Shown piece after piece: positions 1 to 8,649 of a stretch of DNA of 64,000 nucleotides. Position 1 is the stretch's first letter, and each line of letters opens with the position of its first letter. The translations under genes and the position numbers were made by a program. The notes beneath the pieces are model-generated. The model did no database searches. It was not told where the DNA came from and was given only the letters and a program-made list of their open reading frames with translations. The DNA is from a virus: positions 271,631-335,630 of the IMG/VR virus record IMGVR_UViG_3300042391_000634; one strand, given 5' to 3'.

Positions 1-525
1 AATCAAGAACATTTAAGTTATCTAAAAGATAATGCACCATTTATTATTGACCATAGATATGATTTGAATTATAATTTGGCAGTTAATATAACTAAAGAGG
101 ATTATGAGAGAACATTCCTTTCAATGGTTACAGAATCTTTGGTTGATGACGGAACATTATTCTTCTCGGAGAAAATTTGGAAACCATTAATGGTCGGACA
201 TCCATTCTTGTTATATGGTAATCAATACTCATTGAAATATCTTAAAGAAAAAGGATATAGAACATTTGATAAATGGTTTGATGAGGGTTACGATAATGAA
301 CCAAATAGAGACCAACGATCTATAATGATATCAAAAGAATTAAAAAGATTGAGTGAATTATCAATGGAACAACTTCATCAGATGAGAAATGAAATGAAAG
401 ATGTGTGTCAACATAATCAATTAAAATACAGAGAACTATACGATTTAAAATATAGTGAAATGGAAATAAACAAAGACATATCTGATGTATTAGATGAGAT
501 ATGGTCTGACTTAAATAAAATATAA
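1..525 (+). CDS. Glycosyltransferase-like protein, C-terminal part (5' end outside window)
   Basis: The reading frame is open from base 1, so the start lies upstream of the window and only the last 174 residues are present. The segment has a VTES motif followed about 13 residues later by FSEK and then by KP. The same VTE/SEK arrangement recurs in the genes at 1665 and 57770. Known family: this resembles the sugar-nucleotide-binding C-terminal half of exostosin/GT10-like transferases; the assignment is by motif only. A YDNEPN stretch is also shared with the 1665 gene, so the two are probably paralogues. The gene ends two bases before a nucleotide-sugar dehydrogenase, consistent with one operon. 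Confidence 0.55.
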   Translation, partial: NQEHLSYLKDNAPFIIDHRYDLNYNLAVNITKEDYERTFLSMVTESLVDDGTLFFSEKIWKPLMVGHPFLLYGNQYSLKYLKEKGYRTFDKWFDEGYDNEPNRDQRSIMISKELKRLSELSMEQLHQMRNEMKDVCQHNQLKYRELYDLKYSEMEINKDISDVLDEIWSDLNKI

Positions 526-526
526 T

Positions 527-1702
527 ATGAAAGTAGGATTTATTGGAATTGGTAAATTAGGTAAAGAGGCCGCAGAGGTAATGCACGATGCGGGACATGA
601 TGTAACGGGTTATGATATTCAATCAGTAACCGATACTAAATTTAAAATGGTGACATCATTAAAAGATGTTTGTCAAGATAAAGAATTAATTTTTATAGCG
701 GTGCCAACACCACACGACCCCGCGTATGATGGTAGTCAACCAATGGCTCAATTACCACCAAAAGATTTTGACTATACAATTGTACAGGGAATTTTAAATG
801 AACTAAATGATTATACAAATAAATCACAATTAGTTGTATTAATATCGACTGTTTTACCTGGCACAACAAGAAGAGAGTTTTATCCGTTGGTTAGAAATTA
901 TCGATTTATTTATAACCCATATCTTATAGCAATGGGAACAGTTAAAGAAGATATGATAAAACCTGAAATGATTATAATTGGTACTGAAGATGGAACAACT
1001 ACGGGAGACGCAAACAAACTAACTGAGTTTTACGAAACCTTTGTGTATCCAAAAACAAGATGTGAAATTGGAACTTGGGATGACGCCGAAGGAATTAAAA
1101 TATTTTATAATACATTTATTTCTGCAAAATTAACATTGGTTAATATGATACAGGATATTGCAGAGAAAAATGGAAATATGAATACAGATATTGTTACCGG
1201 TGCATTAGAAAGAAGTACACAAAGAATCACAGGACCGGCATATATGAAAGCGGGAATGGGTGACGGAGGTTCATGTCACCCAAGAGATAATATTGCATTA
1301 AGATATCTTTCAGAAAGATTTGGTTTAGGTTATGATTTATTTGACTCAATTATGAAAACAAGAGAGGTTCAAGCAAAGAATTTAGCCGATAAATTAGTTA
1401 GACAAGCAAGACAACATAATTTACCAATTATTATTATGGGTAAAAGTTATAAACCGGGTGTTGAATTTACAGAAGGTTCATATTCAGTATTAGTTGGTTA
1501 TTACGTTAATTTTACATATAAAGAAAATGTTGATTTTGATAAAATAGAAACACCAGCAGTTTATTTATTAGGACATAGAGGAATTTTTAACGAGACAATA
1601 TTCCCTGAAGGTAGTATTGTTGTGGATCCATGGAGAGAAAGAAAATTAAACGACACAATTTATTATGGAGGAAAAAAACAAGATACTAAATCTTTGTTAT
1701 GA
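527..1702 (+). CDS. UDP-glucose/GDP-mannose dehydrogenase family protein
   Basis: This 391-residue protein has an N-terminal Rossmann nucleotide-binding motif (GIGKLG, residues 7-12), a central helical domain, and the family's active-site segment GGSCHPRDN with the candidate catalytic cysteine at residue 250. A third domain begins near MGKSYKPG, typical of the UDP-binding end. Known family: these enzymes oxidise the C6 hydroxyl of a nucleotide sugar to a carboxylate in two NAD-dependent steps, making uronic acids for polysaccharides. Substrate cannot be told from sequence. It sits between two transferase genes, which fits sugar-donor supply. The protein ends in SLL, part of the shared C-terminal pattern described in the findings. 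Confidence 0.85.
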   Translation: MKVGFIGIGKLGKEAAEVMHDAGHDVTGYDIQSVTDTKFKMVTSLKDVCQDKELIFIAVPTPHDPAYDGSQPMAQLPPKDFDYTIVQGILNELNDYTNKSQLVVLISTVLPGTTRREFYPLVRNYRFIYNPYLIAMGTVKEDMIKPEMIIIGTEDGTTTGDANKLTEFYETFVYPKTRCEIGTWDDAEGIKIFYNTFISAKLTLVNMIQDIAEKNGNMNTDIVTGALERSTQRITGPAYMKAGMGDGGSCHPRDNIALRYLSERFGLGYDLFDSIMKTREVQAKNLADKLVRQARQHNLPIIIMGKSYKPGVEFTEGSYSVLVGYYVNFTYKENVDFDKIETPAVYLLGHRGIFNETIFPEGSIVVDPWRERKLNDTIYYGGKKQDTKSLL

Positions 1703-2963
1703 TAGATGGGATAGTGAAACCAATACCTTCAAATATAATGGAGGAGACAAATTCACATTTAATTTCCAACATCTATTATTACATTTTCAAATAGAAACAA
1801 AGGAACAAAATAAATTTGAAATTAAATCACACAATTTAAGTGAAGTTTATTTTAGGCCCGATTTAAATTTTTATTACCCAATCGCACACGGTAATATTGA
1901 TATAATAAATTTATTTGTTGAAAATGAAGAAAAGGAAACAGAAAAATTTGAAAAGTCACCTTTAAGTGATGAAGTTATTGAATGTTTAAAAAAATGTAAA
2001 AATCTTAAAGTGATTATAGTGACTGAACATGAACCAGATTATGAAACTGGATTTGTTAGGTTATTAGAATATCTCGAATTAAAAAAATTAGACCCAAAAC
2101 AATTTTATGTTATTAATAATAATGAAAGATTAAATGATTTAAAGAAAAAATATAACAGTGAAATAAATGTACATACGTTACATTTTATTGCACATTCATC
2201 TAATTTTTCATTAACAAATGCTGGAGGATGTAATTGGATTGATGATAAGGAAGGTAAAATGTTTATGTGTTTTAATAAAACACCAAAACATCATAGATAT
2301 GCTTTATTGTGTTTTTTAAAAAAACAAGGATTATTAGAAAAAATTAATTGGTCGTTGGTACCACCATACGATTGTTTTCCGATTGGACATTACTATGATA
2401 AAATCTTTACTAAAGAACAAAAGGAATATTTTAAGGATGAAATAATTTATTTTAATGAACTTAAGTTCAAAAGAAGTGACATGGAAGAAGATAAAAATTG
2501 GTTTAATTTATTTAATGAACCTAATACCGAAGGTTTCCCGTCGTGGATGAGAATACCTGAGTTCGGTATGAATTATGAAAATTCATATATTAATATTGTT
2601 ACTGAATCTAAATTTTTTGATGATTTATTTGTTACCCATATTAGTGAGAAATCATATAGACCATTTTTCTATTATCAATTACCAATGATATTGGCAACTC
2701 AATATCATATTAAAACAATGAAAGAGAAATATAATTTTGATTTCTTTGATGACATCATAAATCACTCTTATGATAATGAACCAAATCAAATGAGAAGATT
2801 AGAGATGTTTGTTGAAGAAATTAAAAGATTAGATGGAATACAAGACCAAGTTAAAGAGTTCTATAAGAACAATAAACAAAGATTTGAAGACAATAAACAA
2901 AAGGTATGGAACATGTTGAATATTGTTGAAAAAGATTATCAATTTTTTGAAAGTTTAATATAA
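1665..2963 (+). CDS. Exostosin/GT10-like glycosyltransferase
   Basis: The protein has 432 residues; its start overlaps the dehydrogenase gene by 38 bases, and this ATG is the only good start ahead of the conserved region. The C-terminal third has NIVTES, then HISEKSYRP, then SYDNEPNQ, matching the truncated gene at the left window edge and, less closely, the gene at 57770. Known family: VTE and SEK motifs of this kind bind the nucleotide sugar in exostosin/GT10-like enzymes. The N-terminal two thirds is not recognisable to me. It ends in ESLI, another instance of the aliphatic C-terminal ending. Function as a transferase is inference from motif and context. Confidence 0.5.
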   Translation: MEEKNKILNLCYDRWDSETNTFKYNGGDKFTFNFQHLLLHFQIETKEQNKFEIKSHNLSEVYFRPDLNFYYPIAHGNIDIINLFVENEEKETEKFEKSPLSDEVIECLKKCKNLKVIIVTEHEPDYETGFVRLLEYLELKKLDPKQFYVINNNERLNDLKKKYNSEINVHTLHFIAHSSNFSLTNAGGCNWIDDKEGKMFMCFNKTPKHHRYALLCFLKKQGLLEKINWSLVPPYDCFPIGHYYDKIFTKEQKEYFKDEIIYFNELKFKRSDMEEDKNWFNLFNEPNTEGFPSWMRIPEFGMNYENSYINIVTESKFFDDLFVTHISEKSYRPFFYYQLPMILATQYHIKTMKEKYNFDFFDDIINHSYDNEPNQMRRLEMFVEEIKRLDGIQDQVKEFYKNNKQRFEDNKQKVWNMLNIVEKDYQFFESLI

Positions 2964-3703
2964 TGAGAACACTTTGGACGTTTGGATGTAGTTTTACTGC
3001 GGAGTATGACCCAATCGATGGAATATTTTTTCCATTTGAAAATGATTTTGATAAATATAAAAAATGGAGAGGAGGTAACTTACCACCAGTTTGGCCGACC
3101 ATACTCGGAGAAAGATTAAACTGTAAGGTAATGAATTGTGCCGTTGGGGGTTCATCTAATTACAACATTTTCAATCAGTTCATTAATGTATGTGAGTTAA
3201 TAAAACAAGATGATATTGTGGTGTTTGGATGGACAAACCTTACAAGATTTATATCTGTAAATTTAGATGAAAATATCTTTACACAAATATTAGTTTCAGA
3301 AAATAACTTCGGAGGAACTGGTTTTTCAAAAAGAACAATAGAAGAAATAATGTATAATAGATCTCATCCTTTATGGGCATTAGAAGTAAACCAATGGATG
3401 AGATTTATAAATGTATATTTAAATAACGTTGGTGCTCATAATTTTTATTGGACGGCTGACGAGACAATATTCAATCAACATAATATTCAAGAAGATGATA
3501 CAAAGTGTATCGTTGTAAGAGATGGGGAAAGTAATAAAACAAACTTGTTGGGTTATTTGAACTTACCAATGTTCTTTGATGGAGTTCTTAAAGCAAGAAT
3601 TGTTGAAGAAACTAATGGTATTGTAATTGATGACCATATGGGAGAATTTGGGCACAAAAATCAAGCGGACTATTTCTATAACCATATCATAAAAAATATA
3701 TAA
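2963..3703 (+). CDS. SGNH/GDSL-like hydrolase
   Basis: This 246-residue protein carries the SGNH blocks: nucleophile block FGCSFTAEYD (Ser10), a GGSSNYN block with the glycine and asparagine of the oxyanion hole, and a C-terminal DDHMGEFGH block supplying Asp and His. Known family: SGNH enzymes remove or transfer acyl groups, often acetyl groups on sugars. It is one of thirteen such paralogues in the window and is most like the genes at 59339 and 60103, sharing the MWTFG-type start, the HPLWA/NP-W region and the ending YNHIIKNI. Start and stop overlap the neighbours as ATAATG. The exact substrate is unknown. Confidence 0.75.
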   Translation: MRTLWTFGCSFTAEYDPIDGIFFPFENDFDKYKKWRGGNLPPVWPTILGERLNCKVMNCAVGGSSNYNIFNQFINVCELIKQDDIVVFGWTNLTRFISVNLDENIFTQILVSENNFGGTGFSKRTIEEIMYNRSHPLWALEVNQWMRFINVYLNNVGAHNFYWTADETIFNQHNIQEDDTKCIVVRDGESNKTNLLGYLNLPMFFDGVLKARIVEETNGIVIDDHMGEFGHKNQADYFYNHIIKNI

Positions 3704-4326
3704 TGAGATTAATTACGTTTGGTGATAGTTGGACGGCAGGACATGGAATTGAGACAGATGTAAAATACAAAGAGGAACCGTTCCCTCACATGTTCATCCA
3801 AAAATTAAGAGACATGAACTCATGGCCAAGATGGGTCTCAGATAAATTAAAATGTGAATATATTAATTTAGGTGTTTGTGGTTATGGTAATGAATATATT
3901 TTAAAAGATATTAAAGAAACAGTTGAAAACGGGTTCATTAATAAAGATGATATTGTTATAGTAATGTTATCATATCCTTACCGTTATAAATCAAAAGACA
4001 TTCACAATGTGGTTGAAATATATCTATTAATGGAAGAATTATTGGGGGGATATAAACATTTTTATTTTAATTCTTTCTATCCGTCATTTAGAGAAGAGGA
4101 TGTGGACACAAAAAAATTACCTGAATATTTTATAAATCCAGATGGGTGCGTATCTGATGTATTAAGAAAGTATGAAATAAAAAACGATATAGGTGTTTGG
4201 GAGTATGAGAGTAGGTCAGTTTGGAATGATGAGAAAAATTTCTACGAAGGAGATTACCACCCAAATTTAAAGGGGTATAAAATAATTGCAAAACACATAT
4301 ATGACGAAATCAAACGAAGAATCTAA
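3703..4326 (+). CDS. SGNH/GDSL-like hydrolase
   Basis: The 207-residue product has the nucleophile block TFGDSWTAGHG, a GVCGYGNEY block, and a terminal DYHPNLKGY block with Asp and His. It follows the preceding SGNH gene with an ATAATG overlap but is not close to it in sequence, so this is a family member from a different branch rather than a fresh duplicate. A role in editing acyl groups on glycans is inferred from the surrounding transferases. Confidence 0.7.
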   Translation: MRLITFGDSWTAGHGIETDVKYKEEPFPHMFIQKLRDMNSWPRWVSDKLKCEYINLGVCGYGNEYILKDIKETVENGFINKDDIVIVMLSYPYRYKSKDIHNVVEIYLLMEELLGGYKHFYFNSFYPSFREEDVDTKKLPEYFINPDGCVSDVLRKYEIKNDIGVWEYESRSVWNDEKNFYEGDYHPNLKGYKIIAKHIYDEIKRRI

Positions 4327-5035
4327 AAAAATATGGGAACAATACCTAACTGAAGAATATGTTAAACATGTTGGATATACCCCATATATTCCGAAAGAAA
4401 CTGATTATTACGCGGTTATAATTGAACCAAGGGTTCATCCTGATTTGTTAACGGTAATAAAATCTACAATGTTTCATTTAAATGAAACAAATTCATCTAT
4501 CAAATGGGGGTTACAAATATTTCACGGTAATCAAAATAAAGAATTGGTTGAAAACATTAAGTTAAGTTTAGGTAATGTGACTTTAACAAATATTGGAATT
4601 GATAACTTTACTCATACTGAACATAGTAGATATATGGAAAGTGTTGAGTTTTGGAGACAAGTAAAAGGAACTAAGGCTTTAATCTTCCAAACGGATTCCT
4701 TATTATTAAGGAGCGGAATAGATGATTTTTTAGAATATGATTATGTGGGTGCACCGTGGAGAAAACCCAAAGAAAATCAATGGGTCGGAAACGGAGGATT
4801 ATCATTAAGAACAGTTAGTAAAATGATTGAGATTTGTGAAAATAATCCAGTTACTGAAGATATTTTAGAGGATATTTATTTTATGAAGTATATGGAGGGA
4901 AACGGAGTTGCAGATATCGAAACCGCAATGAAGTTTAGTATGGAGGATGTATTTTCACCAAACCCCTTAGGAGTTCATAACCCAATAAGGCACATAGGAC
5001 CTGAACAATTAAAAAAGGTTTTATATAAAAAGTAA
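4301..5035 (+). CDS. DUF5672-type putative glycosyltransferase
   Basis: The reading frame extends upstream to a TTG at 4286, but the ATG at 4301 is preferred; both overlap the SGNH gene. The 244-residue protein contains YYAVIIEPRVHP near the start, then FQTDSLLLR, then YDYVGAPWR and NGGLSLR. That order is the signature of DUF5672, a domain of GT-A-like appearance common in bacterial and viral glycan loci. FQTDS would be the metal-binding acidic motif. Activity and sugar are not known. It directly precedes the carbamoyltransferase gene. Confidence 0.65.
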   Translation: MTKSNEESKKIWEQYLTEEYVKHVGYTPYIPKETDYYAVIIEPRVHPDLLTVIKSTMFHLNETNSSIKWGLQIFHGNQNKELVENIKLSLGNVTLTNIGIDNFTHTEHSRYMESVEFWRQVKGTKALIFQTDSLLLRSGIDDFLEYDYVGAPWRKPKENQWVGNGGLSLRTVSKMIEICENNPVTEDILEDIYFMKYMEGNGVADIETAMKFSMEDVFSPNPLGVHNPIRHIGPEQLKKVLYKK

Positions 5036-5038
5036 GTA

Positions 5039-6706
5039 ATGTATATAATAGGAATTTCAGCATTTTATCACGATTCATCTGTTTGTTTATTCAGAGATAA
5101 CCAATTAATATTTGCATGTGAAGAAGAGAAGTTCACAGGTATTAAACATGATGATTCGTTTCCAAAAAAAGCGTTGGAATATATCTACAAACAATATAAG
5201 ATAACACCAAAGAATTTACAGGCGGTTTGTTATTATGAAGACCCACAATTGAAATATCAAAGAGTAATGGAAAACATTAAACCTCAATGGTTTAAGAATC
5301 CATTATATTCATTAAAATCTTATTTGAAAATACGTAATAATGTAAAAGAGATTGATAAGAAATTAAAGGAGATTTGTTCCACCGTATTTTATTCAACACA
5401 TCACGAGGCTCATCAATATTATGCACATTATACATCACATTTTGAGGAGTCAACTTGTTTATCGGTTGATGGTGTAGGTGAGATTGATACCGTATCATTA
5501 GGTGTTGCCGATTATAATGGAATCAAATACAGTTCACTTGCAAAGTATCCACATTCAATGGGTCTTTATTACTCCGCATTAACCTCATATTTAGGGTTCA
5601 GACCAAACGAAGGAGAGTATAAGGTAATGGGATTAGCGTCCTATGGTGACCCCCAAAAGTATATTAAAGAGGTAAGAAACCTTATATCATTTAAATCAGG
5701 TAAGTTAGTATGTAATATGGATGTATTTTGTTGGAATAAGACAGATAAATCCATGTTCAATGAAAAACTTGCGGAACTATTAAGTGTTCCACAAAGATTA
5801 CCCGAAGAAACTTTAGAACAAACACACAAAGATTTAGCGGCCGCTGTTCAATTAAGATATGAGGAAGTATTGTTTGAAATTATTAAATCAATTAGACATG
5901 TAAGTAAAAGTCTAAACTTAACGTTGAGTGGTGGTTGTGCTTATAACGGAACCGCAAATGGTAAGATTATTGATAAGACACACTTTACACATCTTTGGAT
6001 ACCACCCGCACCATCAGATGCAGGATCAGCAATCGGTGCTGTTGTTCATTATTTAGTTAAAGAACGTAAAGTAAGGAGTAAAATTACAAGAAGTCCATTT
6101 TTGGGTCCTGAATATTATTACGATTATATTAGACGTGCAATTGGTATGAACAACTTTAAAAAATATGAATCTGAAAATAAATTAAGAACCCATATTGCTC
6201 AAAAAATATTTGAAGGTAAAGTAGTTGGGTGGTTTCAAGGACACATTGAATTTGGATCTCGAGCGTTAGGTAATAGATCTATTTTAGCTAATCCAACGTT
6301 TCCCGATATGAAAGATAGAATCAATAAGGTAATTAAAAAGAGAGAAGGTTTTAGACCATTCGCACCAATGGTTACTCAAGATAAACAACATCAATTCTTT
6401 GAAATGACGGATGATGTTCCATATATGAATCAAGTTGTTAAAGTTAAGGATGAATATAGAGACAAATTACCGGCGGTAACACATGTAGACGGTAGTGCTA
6501 GAGTTCAAACAGTTTATAAACACACAATGATACATGATTTATTAATCGAATTTGAAAAATTAAGTGGTTATCCAATTTTATTGAATACCTCATTCAATGT
6601 TAAAGATAAAACAATGGTATTAACACCAAAAGATGCCGTTGATACTTTCTTTGATACTGATATGGATATATTAGTAATGGGTAATTATGTTATGTATAAA
6701 AATTAA
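5039..6706 (+). CDS. NodU/CmcH-family carbamoyltransferase
   Basis: The protein is full length at 555 residues. The N-terminal domain has the FYHDSSVCLF start, the HHEAH motif at residues 121-125 and the VDGVGE segment. The C-terminal YrdC-like half has GSRALGNRSILANP and REGFRPFAP, followed by LLNTSFN. Known family: these enzymes move a carbamoyl group from carbamoyl phosphate, through an adenylate, onto a hydroxyl of a sugar or antibiotic. In this sugar island the acceptor is probably a glycan or nucleotide sugar. All key motifs look intact, so I expect an active enzyme. Confidence 0.88.
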   Translation: MYIIGISAFYHDSSVCLFRDNQLIFACEEEKFTGIKHDDSFPKKALEYIYKQYKITPKNLQAVCYYEDPQLKYQRVMENIKPQWFKNPLYSLKSYLKIRNNVKEIDKKLKEICSTVFYSTHHEAHQYYAHYTSHFEESTCLSVDGVGEIDTVSLGVADYNGIKYSSLAKYPHSMGLYYSALTSYLGFRPNEGEYKVMGLASYGDPQKYIKEVRNLISFKSGKLVCNMDVFCWNKTDKSMFNEKLAELLSVPQRLPEETLEQTHKDLAAAVQLRYEEVLFEIIKSIRHVSKSLNLTLSGGCAYNGTANGKIIDKTHFTHLWIPPAPSDAGSAIGAVVHYLVKERKVRSKITRSPFLGPEYYYDYIRRAIGMNNFKKYESENKLRTHIAQKIFEGKVVGWFQGHIEFGSRALGNRSILANPTFPDMKDRINKVIKKREGFRPFAPMVTQDKQHQFFEMTDDVPYMNQVVKVKDEYRDKLPAVTHVDGSARVQTVYKHTMIHDLLIEFEKLSGYPILLNTSFNVKDKTMVLTPKDAVDTFFDTDMDILVMGNYVMYKN

Positions 6707-6709
6707 AAT

Positions 6710-6826
6710 ATGAAAAAACTAATCAATTGGGTGAAGAAATACTTTGCCGACAAGAAAAGAAAGAAAGAATTTAAAAAGAAATTAGAAGAATTACGTAAAA
6801 GAGATCCATTTATCTATAACCACTAA
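6710..6826 (+). CDS. Small basic protein (38 aa)
   Basis: A short frame from ATG encodes a very lysine- and arginine-rich product ending DPFIYNH. It begins 3 bases after the carbamoyltransferase stop and ends just before the next ATG, so it fills the gap exactly. Small basic proteins ending in a DPFIY-type motif are, from memory, common in T4-like marine phages. A single charged amphipathic helix is likely. Function unknown. Confidence 0.55.
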   Translation: MKKLINWVKKYFADKKRKKEFKKKLEELRKRDPFIYNH

Positions 6827-6829
6827 TCT

Positions 6830-7564
6830 ATGTTAATATATACAAATGGTTGTTCACATAGTGACGATCACCCAACACTCAAAGAGAGTTATGTTTGGCC
6901 TAATCAACTTATGAGTGGATTTACCAAATCATTTAACTATTATCATAATCAATCTATTTTACCTTTGACTTTAAGTGAAATAAAGGCATTAGATAATGAC
7001 TTTTTAGTTAATGATGCGAGATCTGGTGTTGGTAATGATAAGATATTTCATCAATCAATGGAATCCATATGTAAATTAATGAGTACAGGTAAAAAACCTG
7101 ATTTTGTTATAATACAATGGTCGGGACCAAATAGACGAGAACATTGTTTAATGGATGAAAAACCAGTATATGTAACTTTATATGATAACACAGAATACCA
7201 TTTAAAGTATGAACCGATGGGTAGTATGCATACAATTCATTATGTATATTGTTTACAACAATTTTTAATGAATCACGATATTCCTTATTATTTTTTCAAT
7301 TATATGCAATTTGACTATAGTATTACGGAATTAGAAATATATAAAAAAATCGATATAGGTAGATTCGTTGATTTTGGGTTACATAGTAGAACATTATTTA
7401 CGGGTTTAATCGACCTCTTTAAAGAAAAAAGGTTCAATAGAGATGAACAGGGTCATGCAAATGAGGAAGGAAATAAATTTATTGCGGATAAAATAATGGG
7501 GACAATAAAAAATGACCCATTAAATGAAAAATTTATTGAGAATTATTTCTCAAAATCAACTTAA
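6830..7564 (+). CDS. SGNH-like hydrolase
   Basis: The 244-residue product begins with TNGCSHSDDHP, an SGNH nucleophile block with His in place of the usual Phe after Ser. It has SGVGNDKIF as the Gly/Asn block and ends with DEQGHANEEGNKF, supplying the catalytic His. The Cys-Ser-His variant is shared with the gene at 34941. It lies between a small basic protein and an APS-kinase-like gene. Enzymatic role is inferred from motifs; the substrate is unknown. Confidence 0.65.
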   Translation: MLIYTNGCSHSDDHPTLKESYVWPNQLMSGFTKSFNYYHNQSILPLTLSEIKALDNDFLVNDARSGVGNDKIFHQSMESICKLMSTGKKPDFVIIQWSGPNRREHCLMDEKPVYVTLYDNTEYHLKYEPMGSMHTIHYVYCLQQFLMNHDIPYYFFNYMQFDYSITELEIYKKIDIGRFVDFGLHSRTLFTGLIDLFKEKRFNRDEQGHANEEGNKFIADKIMGTIKNDPLNEKFIENYFSKST

Positions 7565-7584
7565 TTGATTATATTAATAATATT

Positions 7585-8019
7585 ATGATATATTGGTTAA
7601 CAGGACAACCCGGATCAGGTAAAACAACATTAGCATCATGGATACAGGCGAGTTTCCCAATTAAATCTATGATAGTAGATGGGGACGATATCCGTGAGAT
7701 ATTTGTAAATAAAGATTATAGTGAGGAAGGTAGACGTAAAAATATAGAAAAGGCTCAGATTTTGGCTAAATTCTTACACCATAAAGGGTATACTGTTATT
7801 GTATCGTTAGTTTCACCTTATAGAGATCAAAGAGAACAATTTAAGATTGAAATGGGGGATGATTTGATTGAAATTTATGTTCATACCACAAATATTAGAG
7901 GTAGAGAACAATTTCATGTTAATTATGAGGAACCCCAAACCTTTTTTATTGATTGTGATACAACGGATAGTTCCGAATATAACACATTTATGGAATTAAG
8001 AAGAAAATTAAAAATATAG
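7585..8019 (+). CDS. Adenylylsulfate (APS) kinase-like P-loop kinase
   Basis: A compact 144-residue kinase with Walker A motif GQPGSGKTT (residues 7-15), the VDGDDIR motif that follows the first strand in APS kinases, EGRRKNI, and VIVSLVSPYRDQR. Known family: CysC phosphorylates adenosine 5'-phosphosulfate at the 3' position to make PAPS, the donor for sulfotransferases. It is shorter than cellular CysC (about 200 residues), ending soon after the TTNIRGREQ region, so another small-substrate kinase role is possible. Two sulfotransferase-like proteins in the window (12277, 63021) would use PAPS. Confidence 0.65.
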   Translation: MIYWLTGQPGSGKTTLASWIQASFPIKSMIVDGDDIREIFVNKDYSEEGRRKNIEKAQILAKFLHHKGYTVIVSLVSPYRDQREQFKIEMGDDLIEIYVHTTNIRGREQFHVNYEEPQTFFIDCDTTDSSEYNTFMELRRKLKI

Positions 8020-8022
8020 AAT

Positions 8023-8406
8023 ATGAGTAAAAAATATGCGATGTATGTGGGGCGTTGGCAAAATTGGCATAAGGGTCATGAATGGCTCCTTAACCAACAA
8101 TTAGAGAAGGGAAAAGATGTGTGGGTGGCAATTAGAAATGTGGAGATAGATGAGAATAATCCAAAAACTGCTCAACAGGTGATGATGGATTTATCAGATA
8201 CTCAGTTCTTTAAAGAAAATTCACAAAGAATTAATATATCAATTATTCCAGACATTGAGAGTATCAATTACGGTAGAGGAGTTGGATATGACGTTATTTA
8301 CCACGAACCACCTGAAGAAGTAGCTAAAATTAGTGGTACAAGTATCAGAAACGGGTATATTGACTCAAATGGAGATATTATTGAATATCCTAATATGAAT
8401 AATTAA
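8023..8406 (+). CDS. Cytidylyltransferase-like nucleotidyltransferase
   Basis: This 127-residue HIGH-superfamily protein has YVGRWQNWHKGHEWL at residues 7-21, giving the H-x-G-H nucleotide-binding motif, and the second signature ISGTSIRNG near the C-terminus. Known family: enzymes of this fold transfer AMP or CMP onto a phosphate or sulfate. Its position three bases after the APS-kinase-like gene suggests the two act in one route, but whether it activates sulfate, a sugar phosphate or NMN cannot be decided from sequence. Confidence 0.65.
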   Translation: MSKKYAMYVGRWQNWHKGHEWLLNQQLEKGKDVWVAIRNVEIDENNPKTAQQVMMDLSDTQFFKENSQRINISIIPDIESINYGRGVGYDVIYHEPPEEVAKISGTSIRNGYIDSNGDIIEYPNMNN

Positions 8407-8622
8407 ATGATAGTAGAACGTAAACGACATATAGCCAAAACCATTTCATATCGTATTGTGAGCACCCTAATTGGATTTTTACTAATGTGGTTGATAAGTG
8501 GGTCGATTAAGGTCGGAGCGGCGTTTGGGTTAGCTGAATTAATTTATAAACCAATTCAATATTATGTTCATGAAAGAATTTGGTATAAATTGATAAAATT
8601 TGGATTAAAAGATAAAAAATAA
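8407..8622 (+). CDS. DUF2061 membrane protein
   Basis: The 71-residue product starts MIVERKRHIAKTISYR and has two hydrophobic segments around TLIGFLLMWLI and a GLAELIYKPIQYYVHERIWY end, which is the DUF2061 signature. It should be a small inner-membrane protein. The ATG overlaps the previous stop (TAAATG). From memory, DUF2061 genes often sit beside sulfate-activation genes, which matches this placement after an APS-kinase-like protein. Function unknown. Confidence 0.75.
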   Translation: MIVERKRHIAKTISYRIVSTLIGFLLMWLISGSIKVGAAFGLAELIYKPIQYYVHERIWYKLIKFGLKDKK

Positions 8623-8623
8623 G

Positions 8624-8631
8624 TATTTATA
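8624..8631 (+). promoter_or_regulatory. TATTTATA element upstream of the Hint-domain gene
   Basis: TATTTATA lies 18 bases before the ATG at 8650. The same octamer recurs upstream of about ten genes in the window, mostly virion-like, so I read it as a candidate phage late promoter core. Confidence 0.45.
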
Positions 8632-8649
8632 TACAAATAACAAAAAGAT

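Noticed and set aside
907-914. TATTTATA inside the dehydrogenase gene
   Set aside because: It lies within coding sequence with no gene start after it; at this base composition such chance matches are expected.
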